Shown in pieces: positions 44,666-61,749 of a stretch of DNA of 64,000 nucleotides. Position 1 is the stretch's first letter; every line of letters starts with the position of its first letter. The notes beneath the pieces were generated by a model that was given only the letters and a program-made list of their open reading frames with translations, was not told the DNA's origin and did not search any database. The DNA comes from Paraspadella gotoi (taxonomy: Eukaryota; Chaetognatha): NCBI GenBank assembly GCA_051294375.1, contig CM119271.1, forward strand, positions 3,503,061 through 3,567,060, read 5' to 3'. Made by a program: the position numbers and the translations under genes.

Positions 44666-47336
44666 TAATTTCACGTTTATCTACATAAAATAAGAATACA
44701 GTTTAATTTTTTAAAATTCGTTAATCGACAAATGATTTACAACCCATGAATTATATTCTTGTATAAGAATATTTTTATTTTTTTAACATATGATAGAGCG
44801 ATCGGGAACATTTTTAATGTCCATTTTTATTCAAATCCATAAAAAGAAAAAGTTTGGAAAAAAAATAATTGCTGTAAGAATAAGTATATTTTTTTAAGAA
44901 ATGAATTCAGTGTACTAAGACTTAGTCTAAGTTCTTCTAAAAATGAAGTCAGTGTATTATTTTCTTTTGTTCTTGGCCTAACAAAAGCTGCACTACGCAC
45001 ATGCGATTTTCTGCCCTCATTATTCGCAGTGGAAACTGCATATTTTCTCTAGAGAGGAAAAAAAAGAAGAAAAAGTCAGCACAATTTGACTTAACCCGCG
45101 CGTTCTAACTCTCATTTCAAAGCTCGGATTTTTTCCATGGAGCTTGTTCAATCTGGAGCCAGGGCAATCACCCCTAGTCATGTTACGCTCGATTGTTGAT
45201 GGATATTTTTATTTGGGGAGTCGGTGGCAGTTTCGGAATTAGGTTGAGGTCGCGGCTGGGAGACCGGGAGAGAGAGCTATGGGAATCGCCCTTTCATACA
45301 ATTGAAACATTTGATAGAGAAGACAGATTCTCATTTAAAGCTTGCAGGGTCCTGCTATGTTATTACCTTGGAAGAGGGACGGAGGCCTTAACCCACCATA
45401 GCTTGTTCAATGTTCAATGTTGTTTATTTTTGTTCAATGTTGTTCATTGTTCCATGCCAGAGACAAGAGAGCTTATTTCTTGAATGAATGGATGGATGGA
45501 TGAATGGATAGTTTTTATTTTGGTTTTACTAATCTCATGAAAAACGAAGAGAGAAAAGGTGAGAGAGGGTCCTTGCAAGAAAATCGCTATCAAATCAAGG
45601 GGCATTGCATGACTTACTGCTTAACCATGGTCCCTTTTTCATTGCAAATCCGAGAATCGAGTTGTACCTGGCTCCGGATTCTGGTCCCGGACGCTGTTCC
45701 ATATAATATGAGGTTCAAATGAAAATGAGACGTGGTGGAATCTAAGTAAAGTTGATTCGAAGAATCATTTAAGCCGCAATGATGATGTAATTCCGCCCAA
45801 TACAAATCTAAGACTTTCTTTATCCCCATTTTTAGTTGAAATAACATTTTTTACCCATCTTGTTAAATCACGGTGTAACTGCACTCAACGTTCCGCGCCA
45901 GTATTTCTGGAGTCATATTCGTGTTTCTAAGATTCTCAGGATTCTAAGAAAGAGAGAAAAAATCTTAATTAGATATTGATTTCGTGCTTTTTTTTCCTTT
46001 TCGGTTTGTGGTTTTCTTGAATGCAGCCCGGAAATGATGATCTTTCTCTTTTTTTTAAGATGATTACTGACACTTGGAAAGTTGGAATAATCAGGAAAAA
46101 AATTATTTGATATGTCGTGCGGTTTTTATAATTTATTTTGTTTCATCATATGTTAAACAATGTTTTTAGTAATATCATATTCATTATTTATTAAAAAAAA
46201 AAACTTATTCAAATTGAAAACAATTTCAGTTTAAGTAACCACAGGCCTTGGGATGGGCGTGCCTTTTCAAGGTGACGCTAACCCGTATCATCGCGGTTTT
46301 AATCAGAGTCCGAAATAATCGTGACCTTTGCTTTGCCGCATCTAAGATTGAACGAGGGGAACGGCTTTGAAAAAAAAGGGGGCCGAGAGCGTCAACGCCC
46401 TTTTCCTTCGAATCCCTGGAGGAAAATAAAAAAGGTTGACGCAAACAAAAGATCGAGAATTGTTTTTTTCGTGCCATGGATCGAGCCAGGCCCGCGGGGC
46501 GTCTGGTGCTTGCCATTAATGTTAACAAGGTCGACCGGACGTGTAAACGATTTTTTTTTAAATTTAGCGTGCCCTCTTTCTGACAATCTTATTGGACGAG
46601 ATTATATGAGAAATTAAAGGTTAATTTTTCAGTTATTTAATTAAATTAGAGTAAAAAAAGGTTCTTTAAATTTTTTGCTAAACTAGACTAAATTCTGAAT
46701 TAACAAATAATTTATCACGTGCATAATCCGAATTCCAATGACCAAGTCCAAGCTTGATGAATATTCAAATTTCAAGATGGCCGAAAGTATAAAATAGATA
46801 TCTAAAATCTCGTCTGAGAAAGTCGAGAAACATGCAACTCTTCCAAGAAAATTATCATCCAAAAAAAATATATATATAATCCCTAGAGATGGGAGTCTAA
46901 AAAATAAAATCGAAACAACTATATTTGAAACAATAAAAAAAAAAATACGAAAGTTTAAAACGAACCAAATCAGTGTAACTGGTTTTGTTTTTCCTTTATT
47001 TTCGCAACAGTCTAGACTCCGCGTCTTAGTTTGGTTAACCTTGGCCCTCAAATGTAAGAGACGGCCGCGGAAATTCGATTCAGGATTTTTTTTTATCTCT
47101 TCTATTCGACGGAGTCAGGGACGAAGGAGGAAAAAAAAGGGGGGGGAGACCGATTTGATACGTACACGAAATCCTCGTGGCTGGAACAAGACCGATTAGG
47201 GCCATTTGTTACATCTTAACGACGTATGATGAGTTGGCGTCGATCTTGTTCATCATTTATTTCGTTATTTTTGGATTTTGAATACAGTGTTTGACGGTTT
47301 GTCTTGATTAGGGTTTTGACTCTTTTTTCTTTTAAT
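44666..47336. other. Intergenic; R1-derived repeat, no gene recognised
   Basis: 45340-45545 is an expanded R1 copy with short internal duplications (TGTTCAATGTTG and GGATGGATGGATG). Open frames at 46226-46617 on both strands show no domain and no clear splice context. A GA-rich, poly-G stretch lies near 47125-47150. Confidence 0.5.
45340..45545 (+). repeat. R1 dispersed repeat, expanded
   Basis: Starts AAAGCTTGCAGGGTCCTGCT, keeps GGAGGCCTTAACCCACCA and ends TTTGGTTTTACTAATCTCAT, with an added GTTCAATGTT repeat and GGAT repeat in the middle. Confidence 0.8.
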
Positions 47337-47341
47337 CTTTT

Positions 47342-47427
<86 letters not shown>

Positions 47428-47593
47428 TATTTCTTTCTTTCTTTCTTTCCTTTTTTTCTTGTTTTATTTTCTTGTTTTATTTTCTTATTTCTTTTCTTCT
47501 CTTTTTTCCTTTCATTTCTTTCTTTCTTTTTTTCTTAGATTCTTTCTTTTTTTCTTTCTTTCTTTCTTTCTTTTTTCCTTGTTTATTTTCTTC

Positions 47594-47641
<48 letters not shown>

Positions 47642-47715
47642 TTTTTCCTTGTTTATTTTTTTCTCTTTTTTCCTTTTCTTTCTTTTCTTGTTTATTTTCT
47701 TCTCTTTTCTCCTTT

Positions 47716-47768
<53 letters not shown>

Positions 47769-47772
47769 TCCC
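47337..47772. repeat. (CTTT)n microsatellite, about 435 bases
   Basis: Long arrays of CTTT with interruptions of TTTTTCTTGTTTATTTTCTT. It gives long spurious Phe/Ser/Leu frames on the plus strand. Confidence 0.97.
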
Positions 47773-47940
47773 CCCCGCTACATCCCCCGCTCTGAATTTC
47801 TCCTCAAAAGACATTAACCGAAGACACCCAAAAAAAAAAAAAGGATTTTATCCTCCCATGATAAATCGTGGGTCGCGGAAAGTATGGGATCGCCGCCACT
47901 TCCTACTCAGGGCGGACTTCCTTCAAGGGGAGAACCGCAT

Positions 47941-47988
<48 letters not shown>

Positions 47989-48742
47989 TCGATTTATATG
48001 CTTACCTGTGTTTTTATGGGATAACAAATCCTAAAAAAACCCCAACCACTTTTCCCTATCGACTTCCGAATCACCATCATATTTCAACCAATCATCGGTT
48101 GGATCGATCTCTTCAGCCAATCAGCTTCGATCGATGTCCAATTCGCCCCAGTTAATGTCCGATCGAAGTTTTTAACCAATTAGTGACCCTTCGAATCGAT
48201 TAATCTCACGTCGACTCATATATCTTTAATCCTGCTAATTACTTTTTAAAGAATTTTCCCCCTTTTTCATTCGTCGATATCAAACGTACCTTATTAATAT
48301 TATTCGTTACTCAACTTTGGTACAAAAGAAAAAAAAATAAATGCTTGCTAATGTCCTATATATTTTAGAATCTCGATTTTTTTTTGCCTTCAAACATTTC
48401 GTGGTTTCGACTTTCAATGTAATTGTAAACCGAGGATCTCCGAATCTTCAACGCACTCTTCCCCTGTAAACATCATTAACCGCAAACCCCTTCTCCGCCA
48501 CCCCGTAAACCCATATCATTTTCTCAGTACCCGGATTCTCGACCTAAATCCGTTTCCTGCTCATCCTCATCCTCTGCTGCCGCCGCCGCCGCCGCCGCCT
48601 CCTCCGCCCTTTCTCATGTTGGGTTCTCAAGAACTAGGCGTCGGGCGTCCCTCAGTCGTGCAAATGGGAATCGGGGTCAAAGGTTCGAAGAAAATAAGTT
48701 TTCAACGAAATGTTTATAATTTTTGCCCAAAGACAAAAGCGT

Positions 48743-48775
<33 letters not shown>

Positions 48776-48778
48776 CAG
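47773..48778. promoter_or_regulatory. Upstream region of FOXJ1
   Basis: Holds a (GA)n tract at 47946-47985, several CCAAT-type motifs (for example CAACCAATCATC near 48087, CAGCCAATCAGC near 48114, AACCAATTAG near 48174), a GCC-triplet run near 48578-48600 and a (CT)n tract ending in the splice acceptor at 48778. Placement as the FOXJ1 promoter and 5' UTR is inferred from position only. Confidence 0.35.
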
Positions 48779-49361
48779 AGTCTCCCAAGAGAATGTCGAT
48801 CGCCGTGCCCTCTCTGGCGACGCCACCGAAAGCCCGAATCGTTCAGCGGCCGGCCCCGCCTCTGGCGGCTTGGTCAATCAAACAAGCTTGGACGAAACAC
48901 AAACAATCTCCGCCCTTCGCCAACCCGATGTCGTTAATTCAGGTGAAAAGTGTTTTTTATGATGGATGCCCTTAATGTGCCCTTAACTATAAAATTTTGT
49001 ATGCAGTTTTATTGATTTAAAACAGTAAAAAGACTTTCGTTTCGTTGCGTTTTTAAACTTGAGAGAGAAAACAAAGTTTATTTTTGTTTAAATACAAACG
49101 ACGAGTTTTATTTTTGAAACGGACATGTTTCGACTTTTTTTTCGAGTCTTCCTTCAGCGCTGAATTAAACTCGTTCTTTGTAAACAAAAATAAACTTTGT
49201 TTTTTTTTTTCTCTCAATTGATTTAAATTGTATTTAATTTATTATTTTTTATTCGTCAGGCGAACAAATCGCGCGCCAGCTGCATCAGCAAAGTGGGAGG
49301 TTCGAGAGGTTCGAAGACTCCCAGCATTTCGAGGAAAGTCTCTGCCTTAAAAAGAACGAAA
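48779..49361 (+). other. Two upstream exons that splice in frame into FOXJ1
   Basis: 48779-48942 and 49260-49361 have good splice sites (CTCTCCACAG, CAGGTGAAA, ATTCGTCAG, AAAGTAAGG). One frame runs through both and into the FOXJ1 exon via the acceptor at 49600 without a stop (ending CLKKNEKKIT before the ATG). A second frame, starting with an ATG at 48793, stops just after the third exon begins. So these are either 5' UTR or an N-terminal extension of about 90 residues; the first coding exon is not identified. Confidence 0.5.
49123..49160 (-). ncRNA. Degenerate hammerhead-like motif, Penelope-type remnant
   Basis: On the minus strand GCGCTGAAGGAAGACTCG, an A-rich loop, then GTCGAAACATGT. Same layout as 33118-33160 but the core CTGATGA is CTGAAGG, so it should be inactive. 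Complementary flanks (49069-49110 and 49166-49205) would form a long imperfect stem I. It lies in the intron between the two upstream exons of FOXJ1. Confidence 0.45.
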
Positions 49362-49611
49362 GTAAGGAAAACAAATAAGTATCGGAATAATTTTTTCCTA
49401 CAATTTGGCTTTAACTGTAGGTATATGATTTACTTCTTTTTTTACTTATCATTTTAACTAATATTTAAAAAGATAACTGTTTCCAAAATCTCATAGTACA
49501 TTACCTTAAACTACCTTACATTTTAAAATCTACAAAAATTAAAATAGTCAAACAAATATTTTTCCCCCCCCCTAATTTTCACACTAATAAAATTAAACAG
49601 AAAAGATAACC

Positions 49612-53549
<3,938 letters not shown>

Positions 53550-53851
53550 CTTGGAAGATGGAATTTAAAAATAGCCTCCCACCGTCATGCAGGATTTTAG
53601 AAAAAAGAAGCAAAAGTTGTGTTTAAATTCTAGTCCGATAAAACCACAAACTTCACTCGAAAATTTTATAAGCCTTTATTTGGCGATCGCCGTTCATCTA
53701 GTCCCATGCTTTTAATTATTCCGTCCAGTATATTTTTATTTCGATTTAAGGAAAATATTTAATGAGTCATATCTGTTTTTGATGTCAACTAAATTTGCCA
53801 TTTCCGCCGTATTGCTCTTGCCTCATGTACTTATTAATTGAAAATACTTCA
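53550..53851. other. FOXJ1 3' flank
   Basis: AT-rich, presumably 3' UTR. No perfect AATAAA close to the stop; nothing else recognised. Confidence 0.5.
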
Positions 53852-55533
53852 AATACATGTATTTTTCGATGAAATGAAATAATTTTATAAACATACCGAT
53901 GACCGATGCCTCTTCACTGCCCAGTATTAAAATATAAAAAAGAAAATTTAGGATGAAATGAAACAAATTATACTATAATATGAAATTGGTACAACCAATA
54001 TAATTTATAGGTTTGTTAAGTGCGAACCCGGGCCTGGTCTAAACGAAAGTTCGAAGTAGGATCTTTTATTTTTCATAATTCACTTTTGACGTTTTTGTCG
54101 GCTTCTTTCGGTATAAAAAAGAACTTCTCTAGCAATGAACGTCAGAGGGAATTCAATTAGATTCGAGTAGACTTTACCGAAAGAAACAAAAGACAACGTT
54201 AGTTCCAAGGTGACTTTTTCCGGAAGCTTGCACTTAGTCTATCATGAGGCGAGGTATATTTAAATCATTCTTGTTTGGGAAGGTTCCCAAATCAAACTTC
54301 TGACACACCCCATTGACAAAGTTTGGCTCTAACGAAGGAAATTAAATCAAATTTGAAACGCCAGCTATTCTCGGTCGCTTACTTTACTGTACCAACTAGG
54401 AAAAAAGTATATCACATTTTTATTAAAAAATCAAAATATTTCCGAATTTACATTGAATTTTTTTCAGTTGTTAGAAGTTAAAAGCAAAAAAATATTGCTA
54501 CTTCAAATAAAAAATGAAACAAAAATTATATTTAATTTTTTATTATTTTTAATATTTAATTATTTTTATTTTGAATAAAGTTAGTAATTTTTTTAAAAAA
54601 ATTTGATAATGTTAAAGGCATTGCGCTTCTTTTTGATTTAAAAAAGTGTCTTTATAGCTCTCAGAAAAGAAGGAAAAACGCATAACATTAACATCGGGGT
54701 TAAAAAGATTAGCGTTAAAAGTGTGGAAAAACATTTTACTATCATACCTCAATTCATTGTATGAGAGCATGCCCAGATAAATGTAAGTAATAATTAATGC
54801 TGAAGGAAGGTATACTAAATATTAAGAATGTTTTACCTATATTTTATATATTTTTTATTGAATAAATGAACCTTTCAACAATTATGTGATATACTTTTTT
54901 CCTAAATAGTATGTCTAGCTGAAAAATAATCAGCAGGGCAAGGTTATTGACCTTAGACGCGAAAAGTATCTGAGTGAGTTCAAAAGATTCGCATTCAAAA
55001 TGCAATATATTATATTCAACTTCAATCTAACACACATCAATATATATCAATGTAAACAACATTTCCACTGATATTTTTTTTAAAATCAAGAACACATTCG
55101 ATCATAGCGTTGCTTTGTACATTGCTTTAAATGTTCGTCTACTGATCTATTAAATTAAATTTACACTTTACACGATCATTATGAACACGATTCGTAGCAA
55201 GTTTCAAGCTCCTTTTTTGAGGTATAATTTCTCTTGAAATTTTCAGACTCTAATTTACTCTACACGCAATGTTACTACAATCGTGATAAAAATTATCATT
55301 CATTTTTTTTTTCAGACCGAGAGGCGGTTTTAAGGAAAAAAAAAAGAAATCTATAATTTTTTAAAAGATTCTTGGCGACACATTTAGAGAGAAAATAGAA
55401 TAAGTTCGCAGCAGACACCGAAAAACAGCGAAATTAGATACTATGAAAAAATTAAAGCGATTTGTTGCCATGCCGATTTTTTTTTGTTTATTCGAAGTTC
55501 GAACGGAAACATTAAAAGCAAACTAGATTAATG
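53852..55533. repeat. 1.7 kb duplicated non-coding segment, copy 1
   Basis: Matches 62362-64000 from AATACATGTATTT to the window end, same orientation, with many small indels. Contains a partial R1 end (GAAATTGGTACAACCAATAT at 53983) and CACCCCATTGACAAAGTTTGG at 54307, which is shared in inverted form with 7533-7560. No gene. Confidence 0.9.
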
Positions 55534-56087
55534 TCTGATAATTGCGTAAAGGTCACTCTGTAGTTAAAAAAAAAAAAAAGTCGCTGGAAAAAACCAGAAA
55601 ATGCACAATGAGTTTCGAACTTGATGAAAAATTGCGGATATAAATTTTTCTCTTTCTTTTGAGATTTAAACGAATAAAATGCGTTCTGTTTCGCCTGAAT
55701 AAGAAGTGATTAAATGAAATAAAAAGTAATAGCGTTACATAGCTTGGAAGATTTTTTTTTTTTGGAATGCTATTTTTTTTTGCGAGAAAAAAAATATAAT
55801 ATAAGATTAAGACTAGTTTTAACTATGACTTGTCTTCCGCTCTCTCCATGCTCTAAACCCGTTTTTTTTTCTTTTTTTTTGGATGCAAGCTTGAAAGAGA
55901 AAAAAAAATCCAACTTTTTCTTCTTTTTAACGCGTACGGATTATGTCGCTTGTATAATATTTACTTCTTTTTTTTCGCATAGTTGAAAAAATAAAAGAAA
56001 CATGAACTTTATGATAAAGAATATATCTAGATCTCACGGAATTTAAAAAAAGAAAGAAGAAAAAAAAAAAAAAACAAACAAAAAAAA
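55534..56087. other. Intergenic, A/T-homopolymer rich
   Basis: Many runs of 8-16 A or T. No gene recognised. Confidence 0.55.
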
Positions 56088-56415
56088 CTAGACCGACGCA
56101 CGAGCACAGATTTTTTTTTTTAGGGGGTCGTAATAGAAAAGAGAGGAAGAGATTGGTGAAGGGGGTTGAAAGTAGGGCGGCGAAGGTGGAGGAGAAGATG
56201 AAGGGCGTGGAGGGAGGAGGGCGGGAAGGGCGAAATGAAGAGAACGAAGACGGCGTTGCCTCGTGGAGAGGGGGGGGGGTGGGGGCGGGAGTGCGGGTAG
56301 AGGGGGGGGAAAGAAGTTGACGTCACCTATAGTCGATAGTTTCTCCCGAAGTTCACGCGACGCTTCCTTCGAAGTCGAGATGAAAAAGAAACAATATTTT
56401 TTCCTAATCGTCCAA

Positions 56416-56450
<35 letters not shown>

Positions 56451-59400
56451 AGCAGTCCTCGTTCTTCGACGCAGAAAGTTCCTTCCGGTCCGACTTTCCG
56501 GCCCGAACGTCATCGGCCGTCTTCGGCGACGGCGACTCCTCCAGGCGTCGATGCGCGAAAAACGGCGTCGACGGGTCGTCGTTTGCGCCGATTTTCCGAG
56601 GGGCGTGGCGCCGTCGCTTCCACGCGTTTCTACGCAATTGAAGAGCTCGACTTCGCCGCTACGGGGCGCGGACGCCGAACAACACCGTGGAAAGCCTCGT
56701 CGTGCAGGCGAGTGACGGTCCGGAGTAGGAGATTCGAATTTACAAAGATCGAAATTATTCCATCCGATCTCAATAAATCCGGACGACCAGAGCTCGGGCC
56801 GAGAAGTTCCAAACTTTTCTGTGACGGCCCTCTGACGGTCGAGGAAGGAATAATGACTTTGTGCCTGGACGCTGGGAAGAGGAGATGGAATTCGTCGCTG
56901 CGACGACGACGACGACGACGACGACGAACAAAGCGGGAGCAGAATTGGACGAGGCGGTCGCGGAGACGACGAAGACACGACGTTTTCTCTTATCCCTCTT
57001 TTTATCCGCCAGAGGGCCAAGGAGATTCTTCGATCCCTGCGGCGACGGTAGCGTCGCAGCGGCGGCGACGAAGCGGACGCTGCTTCCGTTGGAATTTCGC
57101 TTCTCGCCATGGCGTCGTTTTCGCTTCTCGTCCGCTGTTCGCCGCCGTCGCTTCTCGTTTTTTCCGCTGCCCACGAGGTTCTCCCGCGTTTTTTCATCAA
57201 CGTTGATATCGTCGTCGTCGTCGTCGTCGTCGACGCTGGCGTAGGAGGAAGAAGTTCGATCCTGGGAAGACGCGATCTTCGTATCGACGCTCGATGAGTT
57301 CGTCGGGATCGTTTGTGCAAATGACGACGTCGTCTGCTCCGTCGCTTTTGTTGCTCGTTCGATTTCGGTCGTGGTCGTCGTCGCTTTCTTCGCTGCTGCA
57401 TCGGCGGAAGTGGATACTGATGGAGCTGTTGTCGGCAAGGGTCGTCGCTGTCGTCGGAGTCGTTAACCAGGTTCGCGTTCGTTTTCTTCGCGAATTCTTT
57501 GTCGTTGTTGTCGTCGTCGTCCACGAAGAGGAGGAAGGGAATCCGGCGGAGGAAGTTGACGAGGAAATAGAAGACGACGACGAGGATGGAGAAGGTGGAA
57601 GGGAGGAGATGAGGAGCCGAGGAGGAGGCGGAGGGAGTCGCGGAGTCTGGATGTGAATCGTGAAAAAAAGATAAAAGATTATTTAAATGATTACTTTTTA
57701 AATAATATGTATGCAGGAATCAATATTTAATGAACGAATGAATTAATGAGAGAAGGGATGCGTGAATTATTGAATTGAATTGACCAACGACAAGGTTTTT
57801 ACACGTTATAGATAAATAAATAAATGAATAAAGAATGTATATGTATAATGTTGATGCTTTCCCAGGTGAACGAAAGAATGGAAATGAATTAAATCAATTA
57901 ATTAATATTTAAATAAATTAAAGGAGAATTTTACCGAAGCCGGTGAATTTGGATCTAACTATGGCGGTGTTCAATGGTTGTCGCTGCGCCTCGTCGTCGT
58001 CGTCGTCGTCGTAATCGTCGTCGTCGTAATCGTCGTCGTGGTCGTCGCGATAAGGGCCCAAGGCGGCGGTCGTCGATTCGGTCGTCAGGTACATCTCCGC
58101 GATGGCTTGGGGGCTGAAAGCCCTTTGGGGATCTGGAAGATGAGGAGCGAGGGAAAGGGGTCGTTTAAGCACATGTTCGAGCGAGGGATTAGGACGTTCT
58201 AATTGGGATTTAGGCTAGAAACGACGCGACGATATGAATTATTAGGTCAATAAATACTGTAATGCTGTAAACAAGTGGGAAGGAGTTTGATTGAAAGCTC
58301 GCAGGGACCTGCTATGTCATTATCTTGTAAGAGTGATGGAGGCCTTAAACCACCAAAGCCTGTCCAAAGTCAGGGGCAAGATAGCTTATTTATTAAATGA
58401 ATGGATAATTTTTATATTGGTTGTACCAATTTCATTACAACCAAATACAATATAAACGTTGCAGTCGACTTACCTCCGTAGTTTCGGTCGTCCTCCGCGG
58501 CGGGGCGCTCGGGTAGGGAGCAGTTATCCAGTCTCGCCCTCGGAACGTAGTAGCAAGATTCGTCTCTGAAAAAAAAAAGTTTCAAAGGGTCGCGGGGTGT
58601 TGGAGGGTGGTTGTTATTGTGGAGTCTAAAGCGGTTGAGTGGAGATCGTTAAATGAGGGAAAAGGTAAAAGGGAAGGCTTAAAATTTTAGTTAAAATGAA
58701 GCTTTCTTGAGTATTTTTAGTTGCGAGAAATCTGCATGTTGGTTGCCTGGACGAGGAATTTTTTTGTGGTTGATCAATATCATCCTTATTATCCTTATTT
58801 AGAATATAGGCTGTTTGTTTAGTATAAGCCATTGTTTCACTCTGAAATAATTTTGGAACTGTTTTTCAATATGTGCCGAAAGTCGGTGAAAAACCAAAAT
58901 CTTTTGCGATAAAAATTAATATAAAAAATATTTTAGTAAGTTTTTAGTGGCTAACTTTGTTTCAATTTGATCTTCATCGCAAAAGAAAAAAAATATTCAT
59001 GTTTTCTCAAAGCGCTGTAAAGTAAAACATGCGTTAAGAAATTAAGAAAAAAAATTAAGCCAGGTAGTTTGGGTGGTTCTTAAAATTATTCAAATAAACT
59101 GTCGCCTAAATTGTACATTCATGCAAGTGTAGATTCGAAAATAACTCGTAATATTTATTGAAGATGCCGTTTATATTTTAGAATCTTTATGAAAACATCT
59201 CCTTCAAGTAAGTTCAAGTATATATACATCTTCATGACATATCGTAAAAGTTTTATCATTCAATGAGCCAACCTTTTCGTTTTGGGTTTATTCCAAAATC
59301 TCGAACATACACAAAACTCCCGGCTACAGTAAAAAAAAAAACGAGTGTCGGAAACAAACAAAAAAAAACAAACATTTGTTCTTTACATTATGTCAGGAAA

Positions 59401-60648
59401 GTTACGATTTGTAACAACATTTAATAATTTTCATGATCCTACCAATTGCATTAACCTTTGCATTTAGAAGAAAATTTGAGTGGCGAACCTTTAGTAAATC
59501 TCCCACGACCCCGTAACTCATCCGCTCACTATATCTTCATTACGACGCCATCTTCCACTGCTTCTCTCGCCCATACTCACTCACTTCTCGACCCCCTCCT
59601 TCCGACCCTCTAGACCATCCCCCCCAACCCCCCGTCCACTCCTCACCATCTCACCTCTCGTCTTCGACGCATTTGAGGTGACATTTCCGGTAGCAGTGAT
59701 CTGGGACGTCGTAGTCATCTTTCCCCTTGGTGACGCAGCCTTCCGGCGTCGCGCCCGTCGTCGGCGGCGGCGTCGGCTGCGGCGTCGGCTGCGTTGACGG
59801 CGCGGAGACGTCGATGCCGCGGAGGAGCGCGTCCCTCGGCGCTTGATCGAGGGTCGGGTCTGTTTTGTTTTTTTTTTCGAAAGGGAATCGTAAAAAAAAT
59901 CTCTCGTTCCTTTTCTTTTTAGGTATCTTTTTTTTTCCTGGTTTTTTTTTACACATTTACCTTACTTTCATACTCGATATATGTACTATATTTTTACTGC
60001 TTAATCTTTTTAGGTAATTTTGTTTATTTCCTCTCTTATTTTTTTACTAAATTGCTTACTTAATTTTCCCCCCCTTTTCTTCATTTTATCCTTTTCTTTT
60101 TTGCTTGCACGTTAACCACGTTCTTCCTTCTCCTTATCGCTTTTCTTTCCTCTTCCCCTTTTTTTTTTCCTTTTCTCCTTTTCTCCGGTTTTCATTCTCC
60201 TTTTTTTTTTTCTCTTTCAATTTTTTCCCCTCGCTCCAGTTTGAGACCTGTCATCCGTACGGAGAAAAAAAAAACGCGTCGTTTATCTTAGCGACGATGG
60301 TTTTTTGTTTGTTTGTTTGTCTAGTTCATTCGTGGCTTTGTTTAATTTAATAATATTTTCGATCTGTATCCTTGATTAAATATAGAAAAGCGGTGTCAAT
60401 ATATAACCAATTCGAAGTAAAAACTATTTTCGAAGTTTACAGTTGCTACGTAACTTTTGCAGTCTTCGTTTCCTCTCCTTACCCGTGCAGAGAAACATGG
60501 GCTGTCCGGCGAACTGTATAGACTGTTGTGGATGCAGATAAGGGCATCTCTGAAGGACGACTTCGCAAAAAGCCAGACAGGGTTTGACTCGGCGCCTCTC
60601 TTGGAAGAAGGGCACCGTCGTCGCGCACAGCCAATCCTTGTAGGCGGC
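56088..60648 (-). CDS. NALF/FAM155-like NALCN channel auxiliary subunit (5' end missing)
   Basis: Minus-strand exons in phase: 60483-60648, 59655-59859, 58474-58565, 57935-58132, and a last exon from 57646. The first visible exon has the cysteine-rich core AYKDWLCATTVPFF, CLAFCEVVLQRCPYL and FAGQPMFLCT, which matches the YK.WLC ... C..V..RCP ... GQP.F.C pattern of FAM155/NALF, insect Mid1 and nematode NLF-1. These proteins assist folding and surface delivery of the sodium leak channel NALCN. A Pro/Thr linker, CYRKCHLKC and DESCYYVP follow, then an Asp-rich stretch (HDDDYDDDDYDDDDDDE), then a C-terminal membrane helix, FSILVVVFYFLVNFL, as in the family. Beyond the helix the frame stays open to 56088, but this tail is low complexity (Arg, Ser, Asp) and all three frames are open, so the true 3' end is unknown. 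Upstream exons with the signal or first helix were not found before the N gap at 62337. Confidence 0.78.
58285..58437 (+). repeat. R1 dispersed repeat, best copy
   Basis: About 150 bases: GAAAGCTCGCAGGGACCTGC, GTGATGGAGGCCTTAAACCA, GCAAGATAGCTTATTTATTA, ending in the small palindrome ATTGGTTGTACCAAT then TTCAT. It lies in an intron of the NALF-like gene. Confidence 0.88.
58566..59654 (-). other. Intron of the NALF-like gene
   Basis: AT-rich; nothing recognised. C-rich stretch near 59580-59650 just 3' of the preceding exon. Confidence 0.5.
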
Positions 60649-61122
60649 CTGTGTGGAGAGGAATAAAAGAATGACTCGGTTAAACATATACATATTATAC
60701 ATATACATAACATATTATACATATTTTCCATTTGCTTTTTTTTTAAGGTTTCGTTGTTGCCCGTTGTGGTTGCTATTCTATTGTTTTTAACTAGTCTCGA
60801 CCATTGCGCTCTCTATGTGGGTTTGATATTAATAAATGCTAATATGCAATTATGCCGTGATATATATTATCGATAATTATAAAATAAGTAATACTAATGA
60901 GAAATGCAACCGTCACTTGCGCGCGAGTATGCGTTGTATTTTTTCAAGGGGAATGAGAAAAAAATAAATGAGAAAAGAAAAAAAGCATAAAAATGGCGAA
61001 ACCTAATCGAGTCTCGATATTTTTTTTCTTAGGAAGAAATTTGATTGTTCTTTTTTTTTTATACCCGCACAGTGACGTCACCGGCGACGCGTTGACACGA
61101 AGGCAGAGAGAGAGAGAGAGAA

Positions 61123-61163
<41 letters not shown>

Positions 61164-61243
61164 AGGGGGGAAATGCAAAAAATGGAATGTGACTCTCCGA
61201 ACGGCTATAAACTGGAGAAGTTACAAAATCGATAACATTTGCT

Positions 61244-61325
<82 letters not shown>

Positions 61326-61492
61326 TCCGCGCGCTAATCGTTTTCCCCGCTGTCAGGTTGAAACGTTAACAAATAGCGAAAAGGATATCCGGTCGAGGCC
61401 AGTGCTTATCCCCGGAGACAGTCCTTGAGCCTTACACTTCTCGGAATCGTGCCACCTCGGCCCCCGATTTATGGAGAGAGAAAGAAGGAGAG

Positions 61493-61581
<89 letters not shown>

Positions 61582-61688
61582 GGGGGGGCAAACAAAGTCG
61601 GCGACTCAACTCTAATCCCAGGTTTTTTGTGGTGAGATTTTTTTTCTGCTTCTTGAGTTGTTCGATCAACGTTGCCAGTCAATCAGAC

Positions 61689-61749
<61 letters not shown>

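Noticed and set aside
47304-48034. Phe/Leu/Ser-rich open frames resembling membrane proteins
   Set aside because: They are translations of the (CTTT)n microsatellite.
56088-57440. Long Arg/Ser/Pro-rich open frame as a separate gene
   Set aside because: It is in phase with the last NALF-like exon and all frames are open here because of GC-rich triplet repeats; no domain supports a separate gene.
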